DNA of 64,000 nt from Candidatus Finniella inopinata (GTDB lineage Bacteria > Pseudomonadota > Alphaproteobacteria > Paracaedibacterales > CAIULA01): positions 1 through 64,000 of the forward strand of contig NZ_SCFB01000007.1 of assembly GCF_004210305.1 (NCBI RefSeq). Direction: 5' to 3'. The notes under the pieces were generated by a model. It worked only from the letters and a program-made list of their open reading frames with translations. It searched no databases and was not told the DNA's origin. Position numbers and translations under genes: made by a program. This document shows, in pieces, positions 1 to 9,277 of the stretch (position 1 is its first letter; every line of letters begins with the position of its first letter).

Positions 1-36
1 GTGCAGTGGACTCTCACCACCTAAACTATAGCGTCC

Positions 37-1275
37 TTATTCTTCAATAAGGACCTCTGCACCATGCTTGGCGCACCCACCGGCCCTGGATAAATAGTCC
101 AGGGCTAATTTTTTCCCCTGTTCCACGGCGGGTTGGTCAAAGGGGTTAACCTCTAACAAATGAGCCATGGCAAGAGTTTCCAAGATAAAGTGCATCATCA
201 GGGACCCCAAACTTCTGGGCGTCAGCTGCTCCAGCTTTAATTCGCGCACAGGGCAATTGTTTGCTTTAAGCGTATCAATGGTGGCCATTTGCTCGGCAAT
301 CATCAACTGTCCCATAGTTTTGTTGTGCAACGTTGTTAAGGCCGGATGATCAAAAAAGTCCGCCTGTGCAGAATCCAATGAATGCTGTTGAGCCAGCGTT
401 AAAACCGTAAAGAATTTATCGCGTGGACCATCAAGATAAAGCTGCAGCTGAGAATGCTGATCCGTCGCCCCGGCCGCCCTGATCGGCGTCGTCCCCTGCG
501 CCAGCCCGATCGCATTTTTTTTACCCACACTTTCAGCCCACAACTGACAATACCAACTGGCCAATAACTGCAACCGGTCGCAATACGTGAACAAAACCGA
601 CTGATTGACGTGTTGCTGGCAAAGGCTGAATTGCGTCAACGCGCCCACCAATGCCGGGCTGTCGTGAACAGTCGCCTCTTTCAGGTTCGCCAACACATCC
701 AGTGCCCCTTGACGCAAGCTTTGTCCATCAATACCCGCAATAAAGGCGGGCAGCATACCAACCACAGTAAAGGCCGAAAACCGCCCCCCAATATCATCGG
801 GATGATCCAAAGTGGGCAGAGAAAATTTTGATGCTACCTCGCGGATCGCGTTTTGACCGGGTTCACTTACAATCAAAAAATGATGAGCAAGTGGCGTTTC
901 ATCCCAAACCTTTAGGCATGTCAACAGCTGCATCAACGTCTCCGCCGTATTGCCCGACTTTGAAATGGCAATAACCCCCGTCTTGTGGGGCGAAACCGTC
1001 TTTAGAACGTCGGCAAAAGTGTGCGCATCAATGTTGTCCAAAAAATGCAGTTTTGGCGAGGCCGATTCTTGCAAAGCCGTGATGGCCTGCCCGCCCAGAC
1101 TTGACCCCCCGGTGCCTAAAATAAGAACATCCTGAAACTGGCGAAAATGATCGGCTTTTTCTTGAATCGCCGTCATGTCATCCGTCAATCTTTGGAACAA
1201 TGGCAGAGTCGTCACCAGTTTTTGCAGATACTCTAGGGTTTGTTGTGCTTTTTGAGAAAGGGGGTTTGTGTTCAT
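37..1275 (-). CDS. pgi: Glucose-6-phosphate isomerase
   Basis: Interconverts glucose 6-phosphate and fructose 6-phosphate in the cytoplasm, at the entry to glycolysis. The 412-aa product is close to the short bacterial form of the family. The sugar-phosphate-binding motifs are present: GTGGSSLGG at residues 54-62 and SKSGNTAET from residue 105. GGRFSAFT, the ESVGKKN segment, ATDQHSQ and the EVNPFDQPAVEQGK block that ends family members follow in the expected order. The start is the ATG at 1273-1275. The stop lies inside a perfect 9-bp hairpin (33-54), but no T-run follows it, so it may not terminate transcription. The gene is divergent from the rsm22 fragment. Next to the secreted amylases at 4200-9044, an intact isomerase would fit use of glucose released from host glycogen or starch; that link is inference. 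Confidence 0.96.
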   Translation of the reverse strand: MNTNPLSQKAQQTLEYLQKLVTTLPLFQRLTDDMTAIQEKADHFRQFQDVLILGTGGSSLGGQAITALQESASPKLHFLDNIDAHTFADVLKTVSPHKTGVIAISKSGNTAETLMQLLTCLKVWDETPLAHHFLIVSEPGQNAIREVASKFSLPTLDHPDDIGGRFSAFTVVGMLPAFIAGIDGQSLRQGALDVLANLKEATVHDSPALVGALTQFSLCQQHVNQSVLFTYCDRLQLLASWYCQLWAESVGKKNAIGLAQGTTPIRAAGATDQHSQLQLYLDGPRDKFFTVLTLAQQHSLDSAQADFFDHPALTTLHNKTMGQLMIAEQMATIDTLKANNCPVRELKLEQLTPRSLGSLMMHFILETLAMAHLLEVNPFDQPAVEQGKKLALDYLSRAGGCAKHGAEVLIEE

Positions 1276-1331
1276 GATGATTTTTATCTAGTTTAAAGGT
1301 CTGTAAGATCTAATATACATCTTGAATCAAA

Positions 1332-2012
1332 ATGTTCTATGAAAAAGCTTTAGCGTTTGCGCAAATACAATGCCAATCCCTAACAACGAAAGCCTTGCAA
1401 ACTTTCCAAAATCAGCTAACCGAAGCCTATCGTCAAAAGCTTTCCACGTCAGCCTTGAAAAGCGCCCAGGCGATGGCCATCTATGCCGCCGCCCGCATGC
1501 CGGCGACTTACCATGCCGTTCAGTCCTGCTATCAGCACTTACCAGCGGATTTTCATCCCCAGTCTTTGCTAGATTTAGGCGCCGGCCCTGGGACAGCCAG
1601 CTTGGCCGCCTTGGATTATTGGCCAAGCCTGCGACGCCTGACATTGGTTGAAAATCACCGGTTAATGTATGATTTTCAAAGGGCCTTGTGGGAGCATTTA
1701 AACCCTGGGCCAAGCTATCAGCCTATTCATGATTCCGTCGATTCCCTGCAGAAGCTTCTTGATGAAGGGTTTGACATAGTCGTCTTGGCCTATGTATTGG
1801 GCGAATTGAAGGCAGGTCAACAGCAAGATGCCATTCTAAAGGCTTGGCAAAAGACGATGAAATACTTTCTTATTGTAACGCCTGGAACGCCCCATGATTT
1901 TGAGTATCTTTTAAGGGTGCGCGATGAATTGTTGGGTAAAGGAGCAGTCATCGTGGCCCCCTGCCCCCATCAAGATCGGTGCCCACTGACTGAGACATGG
2001 CGATTGCACTGA
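1332..2012 (+). pseudogene. Rsm22-type ribosomal small-subunit methyltransferase, 3'-truncated by IS
   Basis: The 226-aa reading frame matches the Rsm22 family (SAM-dependent, associated with the small ribosomal subunit). A SAM-binding glycine motif LLDLGAGPGTAS lies near residues 79-90. The Cys-rich PHQDRCPL segment, probably a metal or Fe-S ligand region, lies at about residues 212-219. Family members normally continue for roughly another 100 residues. Here the frame runs straight into the terminal inverted repeat of the ISAs1 element: the last codons and the TGA stop (2010-2012) are IS sequence. No continuation of the gene is found on the other side of the IS, which instead holds CBM20 coding sequence. 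The 3' part is therefore deleted, not just separated. A truncated protein could still be made, but loss of function is likely. Confidence 0.8.
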
Positions 2013-3451
2013 CATCTCCTCAGCCTAGTTTTTAAAATTACGGTTTCTGCTATTTCCCAAACTTTTGTAGATTGATTTGATTTTGTAGGTTTTGAGAGAT
2101 CTACTTCCTGTTTTTTTTATTTTTAGACACTATCCTCCCCTTTAAAAGACTTACCGTTTATATCAGTCAATCCGCTCAAACGCGCTTTAAATTGTGGTCA
2201 GCGGTTAGAATTTTCAATAAGTATTTGTTGTCCCAGCCTGCTACCTTCCGTCGACAGCTCACCCCTCGTTTATTCGTTTTTTCTTGCTTGAGTAGATTCA
2301 AAGCAATACGTCTCATGACAGCCAAATTCTTGGCCGCGTGGCCAACATGCACCTGGTTATGGTCTTCCCTAAAACCTACATCCAAAGACCAGTGCAGGTT
2401 AATTTCTATGTTCCAGTGTTTTCTGACAGCAACCATAAACTGATCAATATTTTCATAGGCTAAACTTGTTAGAAAGTAGCGGGTACTACGCTCAACCTGA
2501 TTATTAGTTGTGCGTGTTGTTTCAAGCATGCCAACACCCTTTAACCCAGGCCAACGAAGTTGAAATACTGCCGGATCGCGTGCTGATACTAATGTATAGC
2601 GACGTGTTTCTATGCGACCATGATCATGGATCTTCTCTACTTTCCGTCGATTAAGCATCTTCTTGTACTGACGTGATTCTCCTATATGGAAAATTGCCTT
2701 GACCATTTCATGAAGCTTCGGTTGATTATCTTTTAGAGCTAATACGTAGTCTGCACCTTGAATTAAGATCTCTTCAGCAATTGACTGCTGACAACCCATG
2801 GCGTCAATGGTGACTGTACTACCAGTAACATCAATCATCTTGAGTAATTTTGGAATGGCTGTAATTTCATTGGATTTTTCATCCGTTTTAACTTGCCCTA
2901 AAAGAAGACTTTGATTGCTTGCCCAGGCACTTACAATGTGTAGGGCTTTTTTCTCTTTTCTTCTGTTGCCAGAACCCCGTAGCGTTTTTCCATCAATAGC
3001 AATAATCTCAGAATTAACATCGATAGAGAGTGACTTGATCCATGCATAAAAGCAGGATTCAAATTGCTCTGGGTCAAGTATGGAAAACACACGGCCAAAA
3101 GTATCATGAGATGGCACACCATTAGGCAGCTCGAGAAATGTTGATAACCAATCGTATTTGGCTTTGCCAAATTCACTAATATCAACCCAGTTATCAGCGC
3201 CACAAATTGTGGCCAATATTGTTATTACCAAGATATCGTGCAATTTGTGAAGCTTGTTGTGGTTATCAATACGAGGATCGGCAAGAGGTTCAAAATGTTT
3301 GAGGAAAGTATCTGATAACTGCATCCCTGTTTCCTTTTTCTTTATTGAGAAAAAAGAATAATAACAACGGATAGAACAGCAGAAAAGCCGAATAAAAAAT
3401 TAGGAAATAATTTTTAGAATACTAAACTAATTTTCAGTGCAATCGCCATGT
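1995..3451. mobile_element. ISAs1-family insertion sequence
   Basis: Perfect 18-bp inverted repeats ACATGGCGATTGCACTGA (1995-2012) and its complement (3434-3451) bracket a single transposase gene and about 160 bp and 110 bp of non-coding IS sequence. The size of about 1.46 kb fits the family. I see no target-site duplication outside the repeats. The left flank is rsm22 and the right flank is CBM20 coding sequence, two unrelated genes that are both truncated. This suggests IS-mediated deletion, or recombination between two copies, rather than one simple insertion. Confidence 0.88.
2176..3324 (-). CDS. ISAs1-family transposase
   Basis: Full-length 382-aa DDE transposase that cuts and joins the ends of its own element. 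The N-terminal region (HFEPLADPRID, then a hydrophobic stretch and the CGADNW motif near residue 41) is typical of ISAs1 transposases. The acidic triad is visible as D111 (AIDGKTLRG), D174 (TIDAMGCQ) and E320 (SLDVGFREDHNQ). No internal stop or frameshift is present, so the element may still be active. The start is the ATG at 3322-3324. Confidence 0.93.
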   Translation of the reverse strand: MQLSDTFLKHFEPLADPRIDNHNKLHKLHDILVITILATICGADNWVDISEFGKAKYDWLSTFLELPNGVPSHDTFGRVFSILDPEQFESCFYAWIKSLSIDVNSEIIAIDGKTLRGSGNRRKEKKALHIVSAWASNQSLLLGQVKTDEKSNEITAIPKLLKMIDVTGSTVTIDAMGCQQSIAEEILIQGADYVLALKDNQPKLHEMVKAIFHIGESRQYKKMLNRRKVEKIHDHGRIETRRYTLVSARDPAVFQLRWPGLKGVGMLETTRTTNNQVERSTRYFLTSLAYENIDQFMVAVRKHWNIEINLHWSLDVGFREDHNQVHVGHAAKNLAVMRRIALNLLKQEKTNKRGVSCRRKVAGWDNKYLLKILTADHNLKRV

Positions 3452-3452
3452 T

Positions 3453-4115
3453 ACCACCCCTGCAAACATCCCCTCTGCTTTCGGTCAACAGGTATGCGTT
3501 TTGGGGAACCATCCGTTATTGGGTGGTTCTGCGTCGTCTAAGGTTGATGGGTCTATGACGTCTAACCCCATAGCACGTCCTGACTTTTTAAACGTCATGA
3601 TAAACACTACCAATAATCCAACTGGCACAAATATTTGGAAGACCCTCCCCATCACTTTCCCGATTGGTGTAGCTCTTCCGAATGGGAATTCTATTTCCTA
3701 TGAATTTGGAGCAATGTCTTTAGACAAATCGGGGACGACAACCACAATACAAGATATTGAAAAGCCACAAAGTCGGACCTTAAGCGGGACAGGCAATCAA
3801 GTGGTAACCGGTACCTATATTAGTTCGGCAACGATCTTTTCGCTGGCGACTAGAAAAACAAATGTTTATTTGACAGGATCAGTTGTTGAATTGGGTACTT
3901 GGAGCACCACCACAGGCGCGATAGCCATGACCTCTACCGGAAATAAAACCACAGCTGGCGTGCCGTTATTAGCTGCATCTATAAAATTTAACAATCCGTA
4001 TTCTAGTGTGTCCTATAAGTATATCACAAAAAATGGCAGCAATATAACTTGGTATTCTGGAAATAATTTGACTATTTCACCCCTTTCAAAATCTCAGACA
4101 AATGACACCTGGTAA
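3453..4115 (+). pseudogene. Remnant of amylase-like gene: two CBM20-type starch-binding domains
   Basis: The frame is open from inside the IS right end and has no proper start; the first possible codon is a TTG at 3501. Immediately after the IS it reads as the start of a CBM20 domain (VTTPANIPSAFGQQVCVLGNHPLLGG), aligned with the VTF...QVFVVGNHPLLGNW segment of the two intact downstream amylase-like proteins. A second CBM20-like unit follows (NVYLTGSVVELGTW ... YKYITKNGSNITWYSG) and the frame ends in DTW-stop, like the ATPSW ends of its neighbours. The catalytic domain is missing and was presumably deleted with the event that left the ISAs1 element. The piece belonged to a third tandem paralogue. 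Translation is doubtful because no ribosome binding site or signal peptide remains. Confidence 0.75.
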
Positions 4116-4199
4116 TAAAATGATCAATAATTCGCGTTACATTCGCATCCTGGAAAATGATCTGAATTGTATAAATTGAATTTTTTTGGAGTTTTTAAA

Positions 4200-6686
4200 A
4201 TGAAGAAGCTTAAAGTTATAATATCGTTATCAATCTTAGGGGTTCTGGGGTTTTCAAAACCTGTTCAGGCGATTACCAGTGCCACATTGAATGGGACGCT
4301 TTTGTTTAATCCTGGCGCCGCCAGTCCAACCAAAGCGCTGATTAACAGTTGCCGGATTTTTCATGCATTTGATTTGCCTTATCACACTCCAACCTCTATA
4401 GGGCCAAGTTTCGCCGAAACCCCTAAATACAGTGACTATACTCCGGGTAGAGCAGCAGCCACAGACCCAATTGACAGTAATCTGGCGACTATCGCGAACA
4501 GGGGGTATACCCATATATTGGTCTCGCCAGCCCAAGCTTCTTCCCCCTCGATACCATTGCCACCTCTAAACGCATCATATGGGCAAAAGCTAACACAGCA
4601 ATTAGTAACTCAACCATTATCTGGTGGAGGTGCAAACACCGTCTTGCCCATATTCCGTTACAGCTATAATGCCTGGGAATGTGCTTACCAACCCATGTTG
4701 TGTGTTTTGGATTATCAGCCTCCTAGTGGTAGTGGTAAATCATATCAAGACGAATTGGACGGTGTGTTCGGGAAAAATGGAGATGGAAGCAGTAAAAAAC
4801 TTGTTTCCCAGTATGGGGTGTCAGTCAATGGAAAAGTTGTTGGATACCGTCTGGGTTGTGATCGTTATGGGTCGATGGCCGATCTTGTGGCTCTTATCAC
4901 GAATGCAAGGGCACAAAATCTTGGAATCATCGTTGATGTTGTCTTTAATCAAACGTCTGGATACATGACAAATTATGCAGGTGGGCCTACTGGACCACAA
5001 CCTGACAGCACCGGCAAGTATCATTCAGGTCCAGGATTACTTGACACAAACTATAAGCAATTTCATCCCTATAACTATACCAACAGTGGAACAGGCCCAG
5101 CGACTTTTGCCTGGGATCCAAATGTGGATTTAACACCATTTTTCGACCCTTATGTTTACGGTGGTGGCGGACCCAAGTCATGGGGGGGCGGCCCCCATTT
5201 GGACAGCACCAAATCAGACGTACAAAAAATGATGGTGGGTTATTTGCGACTGCTAAGTGATATCGGAGTTGCCGGCGTCCGTTTTGATCTTTTGTATGGG
5301 GTCGGTGCTCAGGCCACCACAAGTATTTTGGCAGGTACATTTAATGGCGTTAAGACTTCCAGTCTGTTCCAATCCACTTTCCCCCTTTCGTTTGGGTATG
5401 GGGAAAATGATCAATCTTTATCGGCCATAGCAACCTATGGGGCCACTGTGCCTGTGGAAGACCACCCCTTGCATTACTCACTAACCTCTTGTTTGACATA
5501 CCATCCTGATACCATCGGTGGTGGCAGCGCGCCGTATCAACCGACCTTGCCGCCCATCAGTAATCTGATTATGCCCACAGCCCTTGGTAATATTACAGCC
5601 TCCACATTTTCAACAAACCACGACCAGTACATTGGGGTGTCGACAAACCAAAATGAGGCGGGGTTCTATTATATAGATTCAGGAATAACCAGCCCTCCAA
5701 TCCGTGCAGCTCAGCTGGTCACCAATACAGTTACATCCCAATTGGCGATTGCTTATATATGCTCAAAACGAGACGGTAATCCCCTGGTCTTACGTTTTGA
5801 AGATGAACAAGACACTCTTGCCACCATCGTTCAACGTGCGCTGGCGTTTCGTGTGCTGATGGGTCAACAAAATGCCCCCCATGAATATATCGTGGATTTA
5901 ACCAAGGACGTGTTGTTGATAGTGCGCCAGTTTGGTTTTGTAATTCTTAATAGGGCGATAACGACATATACGACAGCGACGGCGGATATTTTAAATAAAT
6001 TCTCCACCAGTGACGCGCAGCTTTACATCCCCGCTGGGACATATGCAGAAGTGGATTCTTTAAGCCCGTTGCCATTGCCATCACAGACTCTATCAGCACC
6101 ACCCACACGGACTGGAGTTTTCCCCGCAATGTATGTGCCAACAAGTGGTTCATCACCATCCAACTCATTTTCTATCTCACTGAATTCACGTACAGTTACT
6201 CCAGCTACACAGACTTACAGTTTTAGTCCGGCAACCTCCTTGGGAAGTCTAACCGCCATAGATAGTCTGTCTGTACCTGGCCAGAATGCGCGATTTTTTG
6301 TTCTTCAAACGCCTGTAATCACCCCTCAGAATTCCTACAGCGTAACATTTCAGGTTGGCTCACCCAGTTCTATAATCAATACGGATCAAACAAACCAGGT
6401 GTTTGTTTGTGGGAACCATCCCATATTGGGAAATTGGTCGACCCGCCCTGACTCCTTGAACGGTTTGCTGCGCAAACAGTCTTATTCCAGTAATCCACCT
6501 TTTCCTTCTACCTGGACGTCGCTTCCCTTGTGGTTTCCATCAGGGGTATCATTAAAATACAAATTTGTCGCAAAAGTTAATGGTTCATTAAAGTGGGAAA
6601 GTGATCTTCCTTCATCATCAGGAGGGCCAGACCGATCCTATAAAGTTAGTGGCACGGGGCCTGTTGCAGCTACGCCTAGTTGGTAA
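4200..6686 (+). CDS. Secreted GH13-like alpha-amylase with C-terminal CBM20
   Basis: Predicted exported alpha-glucan hydrolase of 828 aa. The start is the ATG at 4200 with GGAG 9 nt upstream; it gives a clean Sec signal peptide (MKKLKVIISLSILGVLGF...PVQA, cut after about residue 24). GH13 regions are recognisable: region I DVVFNQ (D246), region II GVRFD (nucleophile candidate D363), region III GYGEND (acid candidate E402) and region IV STNHDQ (D475). Region I has Gln where most amylases have His, and region II lacks the usual Lys-His after the nucleophile, so activity or specificity may be unusual. A CBM20 starch-binding domain fills about residues 715-828 (QVFVCGNHPILGNW, LKYKFVAK). The neighbour at 6915 is a tandem paralogue. 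The likely substrate is host glycogen or starch, which is inference. Confidence 0.85.
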   Translation: MKKLKVIISLSILGVLGFSKPVQAITSATLNGTLLFNPGAASPTKALINSCRIFHAFDLPYHTPTSIGPSFAETPKYSDYTPGRAAATDPIDSNLATIANRGYTHILVSPAQASSPSIPLPPLNASYGQKLTQQLVTQPLSGGGANTVLPIFRYSYNAWECAYQPMLCVLDYQPPSGSGKSYQDELDGVFGKNGDGSSKKLVSQYGVSVNGKVVGYRLGCDRYGSMADLVALITNARAQNLGIIVDVVFNQTSGYMTNYAGGPTGPQPDSTGKYHSGPGLLDTNYKQFHPYNYTNSGTGPATFAWDPNVDLTPFFDPYVYGGGGPKSWGGGPHLDSTKSDVQKMMVGYLRLLSDIGVAGVRFDLLYGVGAQATTSILAGTFNGVKTSSLFQSTFPLSFGYGENDQSLSAIATYGATVPVEDHPLHYSLTSCLTYHPDTIGGGSAPYQPTLPPISNLIMPTALGNITASTFSTNHDQYIGVSTNQNEAGFYYIDSGITSPPIRAAQLVTNTVTSQLAIAYICSKRDGNPLVLRFEDEQDTLATIVQRALAFRVLMGQQNAPHEYIVDLTKDVLLIVRQFGFVILNRAITTYTTATADILNKFSTSDAQLYIPAGTYAEVDSLSPLPLPSQTLSAPPTRTGVFPAMYVPTSGSSPSNSFSISLNSRTVTPATQTYSFSPATSLGSLTAIDSLSVPGQNARFFVLQTPVITPQNSYSVTFQVGSPSSIINTDQTNQVFVCGNHPILGNWSTRPDSLNGLLRKQSYSSNPPFPSTWTSLPLWFPSGVSLKYKFVAKVNGSLKWESDLPSSSGGPDRSYKVSGTGPVAATPSW

Positions 6687-6728
6687 AGTAAGAATGACCC
6701 ATTGCAAATAATTTATCTCACCCCTGTT

Positions 6729-6793
6729 TGTCACTCCCTCGCAGGCCGGAATCCAGGAAATACAACTGGCCCCCCGCCTGCAGAGGAGTGACA
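6729..6793. repeat. Dispersed palindromic intergenic repeat (REP-like)
   Basis: This imperfect palindrome starts TGTCACTCC and ends GGAGTGACA, with an internal ATCCAGGAAATACAACTGG segment. The same layout recurs at 61227-61291. It lies in the 228-bp gap between the two amylase-like genes, and no ORF is supported there. Confidence 0.6.
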
Positions 6794-6914
6794 AAGGAAT
6801 TCCATAAAATGACCTGAAATAGGTATATATCCTAATAAAGCTCCCTATTTAATTATTTGTTAACTTTTATTCTGTAAAGTTAGTTTTATATTATTTTATT
6901 TTGTCGGTTTTGAA

Positions 6915-9044
6915 ATGATACAATGTAAACCTAGACTATTGCTGTCAGCCTTATGGCTTTTAACACTTCCCGTGCCTGTGCAGGCAATTACGAGTGCCGC
7001 ATTGGATGGGACGCTGTTGTTTAATCCCCAAAGTAAGGGGCTTGTTAACAATTTCCGGGTTTATCATGCATTTGATTTGCCCTATGTAACCCAAACAAAC
7101 ATAGGGGCGACCTTTCCAGGGGAAACAGCCACGGCTCCCATTAGCACAATGTTGGACGCTATTAAAAATAAGGGTTATACACACATACAAATTTCACCGC
7201 CGCATCTGACATCGCCGTCTATACAGATGATGCCACCCCCCATCGATCGAAAAGATACAGACGCACAGCAGGCACAGGTGTTTCAAAGCTCGACAACAAC
7301 TCCTGTTCAAGCCGTAATCCCCCCTTATTCATACAATGGATGGGAATTTGCCTACCAACCGCTGATTTGTGTGTTGGATTCGAATTCGGTTTATCTAAAT
7401 GAGTTAAAGGCTGGTTTTGTGGCGGCGGGAAAACCCGAACCATCTTCTGTTGCGGCATATGGGGTGACCGTCAATGGGAAAACCGTTGGATACCGTTTGG
7501 GGTCCGATCGCTATGGTTCGATGGCTGATCTTGTGTCTCTTATCAATGCTGCAAAGGACAAGGGCCTAGGGATTATTGCGGATGTGGTTTTTAATCAAAC
7601 GTCTGGATATATGACCGATAAACCTTCATCTTCAGGAGGGCAATTTCATCCGTTCACCTATGTGGCAGCCACTGGGACAGCTCTTGCTACCTATACCTGG
7701 GATACAAGTGTGGATTTATCGACTTTTTTCAATCCCTATAACAAAAACCCACCTTATACAACCGTCTCTTGGGATTATGGTCCTGATTTGAATACCAGCA
7801 GCTCAATGGTACGACAGATGGTGGTAAATTACATGAAGCTTCTTAGTGACATTGGAATCAGTGGTGTGCGTTTTGATTATTTGTATGGGCTTGGCGCCGC
7901 TGATACCACGGCTATTTGCACACAAGCCAATGCGGCTGGTTTGTTCCAATCATCCACTGTACCCGTTTCCTTTGGGTATGGGGAAAATGACCAATCTTTA
8001 ACGGCCTTGGCAAGCTATGGGGCCGTTGTCCCTGTGGAAGATCATCCATTGCATTACTCTTTGGCCAACTGTTTCGTTGGGGGGCAATCGATGAGTACAC
8101 TTGTTATGCCCACTGGTATTGGCAATATGACAACGGCTACATTTTCAACAAATCACGATCAATATCCTTTTGTAGCAGGGGAACCAGGATCGGGCACGTT
8201 CTACAGCAATTCTAAAAACCCAAATAATCCAACGGACACAATCCTGTCCCAGTTGGCGATTGCCTATATATGTGCGAAACGGGACGGTAACCCCATGATC
8301 TTGCGTTTTGAAGATGAACGGGATACCGCTGGCATCATTCAGCGTGGGCTGGCTTTTCGCGTGCTGATGGAACAAAAAAATGCCCCCCATGAATATATGG
8401 TGGCTTTAACACCTGATGTCCTGCTGATAGCCCGTCAGTATGGCTTTGCTGTGATCAATAGAGGGAGCAATCCTTATACAATAACTCAAGGTTTCATCAG
8501 TGGGGTACCGTCAGCCTATATCCCCAACATCAGTTCTAATAATGCATATCAGGAGGTGTTAGGCTTAACAACACCAACGACCGGGAATTTAAGCGCCGCG
8601 ACAACCATCCCCACCTCATCCTCATCAACCTCGATTTTTACCATTCCTCTCAGGAACGCAAAGTTCTTCGTTCTTTCGGACGCATCAAGTCAAACCGCCT
8701 ATGATGTGACCTTCTCAGTACCCTCGCCAAGTTTTATAAGCAATACATATAAAACAAATCAGGTTTTTGTTGTTGGGAACCATCCCTTATTGGGAAATTG
8801 GGCACCCAGGCTTGATCTTTTGAATGGTTTGCTGCGCAACCAGAATTATTATAACCCTACCGCTACCGGTTTAACTTTTCCTCCTACCTGGACATCGCTT
8901 CCCTTGCGATTTCCACAGAATGTATCGTTGCAGTATAAGTTTGTCGTAGCCAACGGTGGTAAAATCACAAGATGGGAAAGTGGAAGTAACCGATCATATA
9001 CAGTTAGTGGCACTGGGCCTGCTGCAGCTACGCCTAGTTGGTAG
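6915..9044 (+). CDS. Secreted GH13-like alpha-amylase with C-terminal CBM20 (paralogue)
   Basis: 709-aa tandem paralogue of the preceding gene, about 120 residues shorter. The Sec signal peptide ends in PVQA before ITSAALDGTLLFNP, as in the neighbour. GH13 positions: DVVFNQ (D223), GVRFD (D321), GYGEND (E357) and NHDQ (D415). It carries the same His-to-Gln change in region I as its paralogue, so this is a feature of the family, not decay of one copy. CBM20 occupies about residues 597-709 (QVFVVGNHPLLGNW, LQYKFVVANGG). Its last codons and the roughly 20 bp after the stop nearly repeat the 3' end of the first copy (6646-6706 versus 9007-9065), showing origin by tandem duplication. The start ATG at 6915 has only a poor Shine-Dalgarno sequence. 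Confidence 0.85.
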   Translation: MIQCKPRLLLSALWLLTLPVPVQAITSAALDGTLLFNPQSKGLVNNFRVYHAFDLPYVTQTNIGATFPGETATAPISTMLDAIKNKGYTHIQISPPHLTSPSIQMMPPPIDRKDTDAQQAQVFQSSTTTPVQAVIPPYSYNGWEFAYQPLICVLDSNSVYLNELKAGFVAAGKPEPSSVAAYGVTVNGKTVGYRLGSDRYGSMADLVSLINAAKDKGLGIIADVVFNQTSGYMTDKPSSSGGQFHPFTYVAATGTALATYTWDTSVDLSTFFNPYNKNPPYTTVSWDYGPDLNTSSSMVRQMVVNYMKLLSDIGISGVRFDYLYGLGAADTTAICTQANAAGLFQSSTVPVSFGYGENDQSLTALASYGAVVPVEDHPLHYSLANCFVGGQSMSTLVMPTGIGNMTTATFSTNHDQYPFVAGEPGSGTFYSNSKNPNNPTDTILSQLAIAYICAKRDGNPMILRFEDERDTAGIIQRGLAFRVLMEQKNAPHEYMVALTPDVLLIARQYGFAVINRGSNPYTITQGFISGVPSAYIPNISSNNAYQEVLGLTTPTTGNLSAATTIPTSSSSTSIFTIPLRNAKFFVLSDASSQTAYDVTFSVPSPSFISNTYKTNQVFVVGNHPLLGNWAPRLDLLNGLLRNQNYYNPTATGLTFPPTWTSLPLRFPQNVSLQYKFVVANGGKITRWESGSNRSYTVSGTGPAAATPSW

Positions 9045-9128
9045 AGTAAGAATGACCCATTGCAAAACAATACATTCGCAAAATAATATTGAACAATAGG
9101 CCAAGCCTGTTTAAAGTCATGTAATATT

Positions 9129-9205
9129 GCGTCCTTAGCTCAGCTGGATAGAGCGGCGGCCTTCTAAGCCGTAGGTCAGAGGTTCGAATCCTCTAGGACG
9201 CGCCA
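9129..9205 (+). tRNA. tRNA-Arg (anticodon TCT)
   Basis: A 77-nt cloverleaf with the CCA encoded. The acceptor stem GCGTCCT pairs with AGGACGC and the D-stem GCTC pairs with GAGC. The anticodon stem GCGGC/GCCGT carries loop CTTCTAA, giving anticodon TCT. The T-arm is AGAGG-TTCGAAT-CCTCT, the discriminator is G, and CCA follows. Confidence 0.97.
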
Positions 9206-9277
9206 ACCATACCTTGTGAGTTTCGAGACAGACTTCGAAAGGCGAAGGGTATATATCACCAGAATGAAAAGATTACT

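Noticed and set aside
33..54. Perfect hairpin at the end of pgi as a terminator
   Set aside because: The stem is good, but no T-run follows on the minus strand and the stop codon lies inside it, so termination is not supported.
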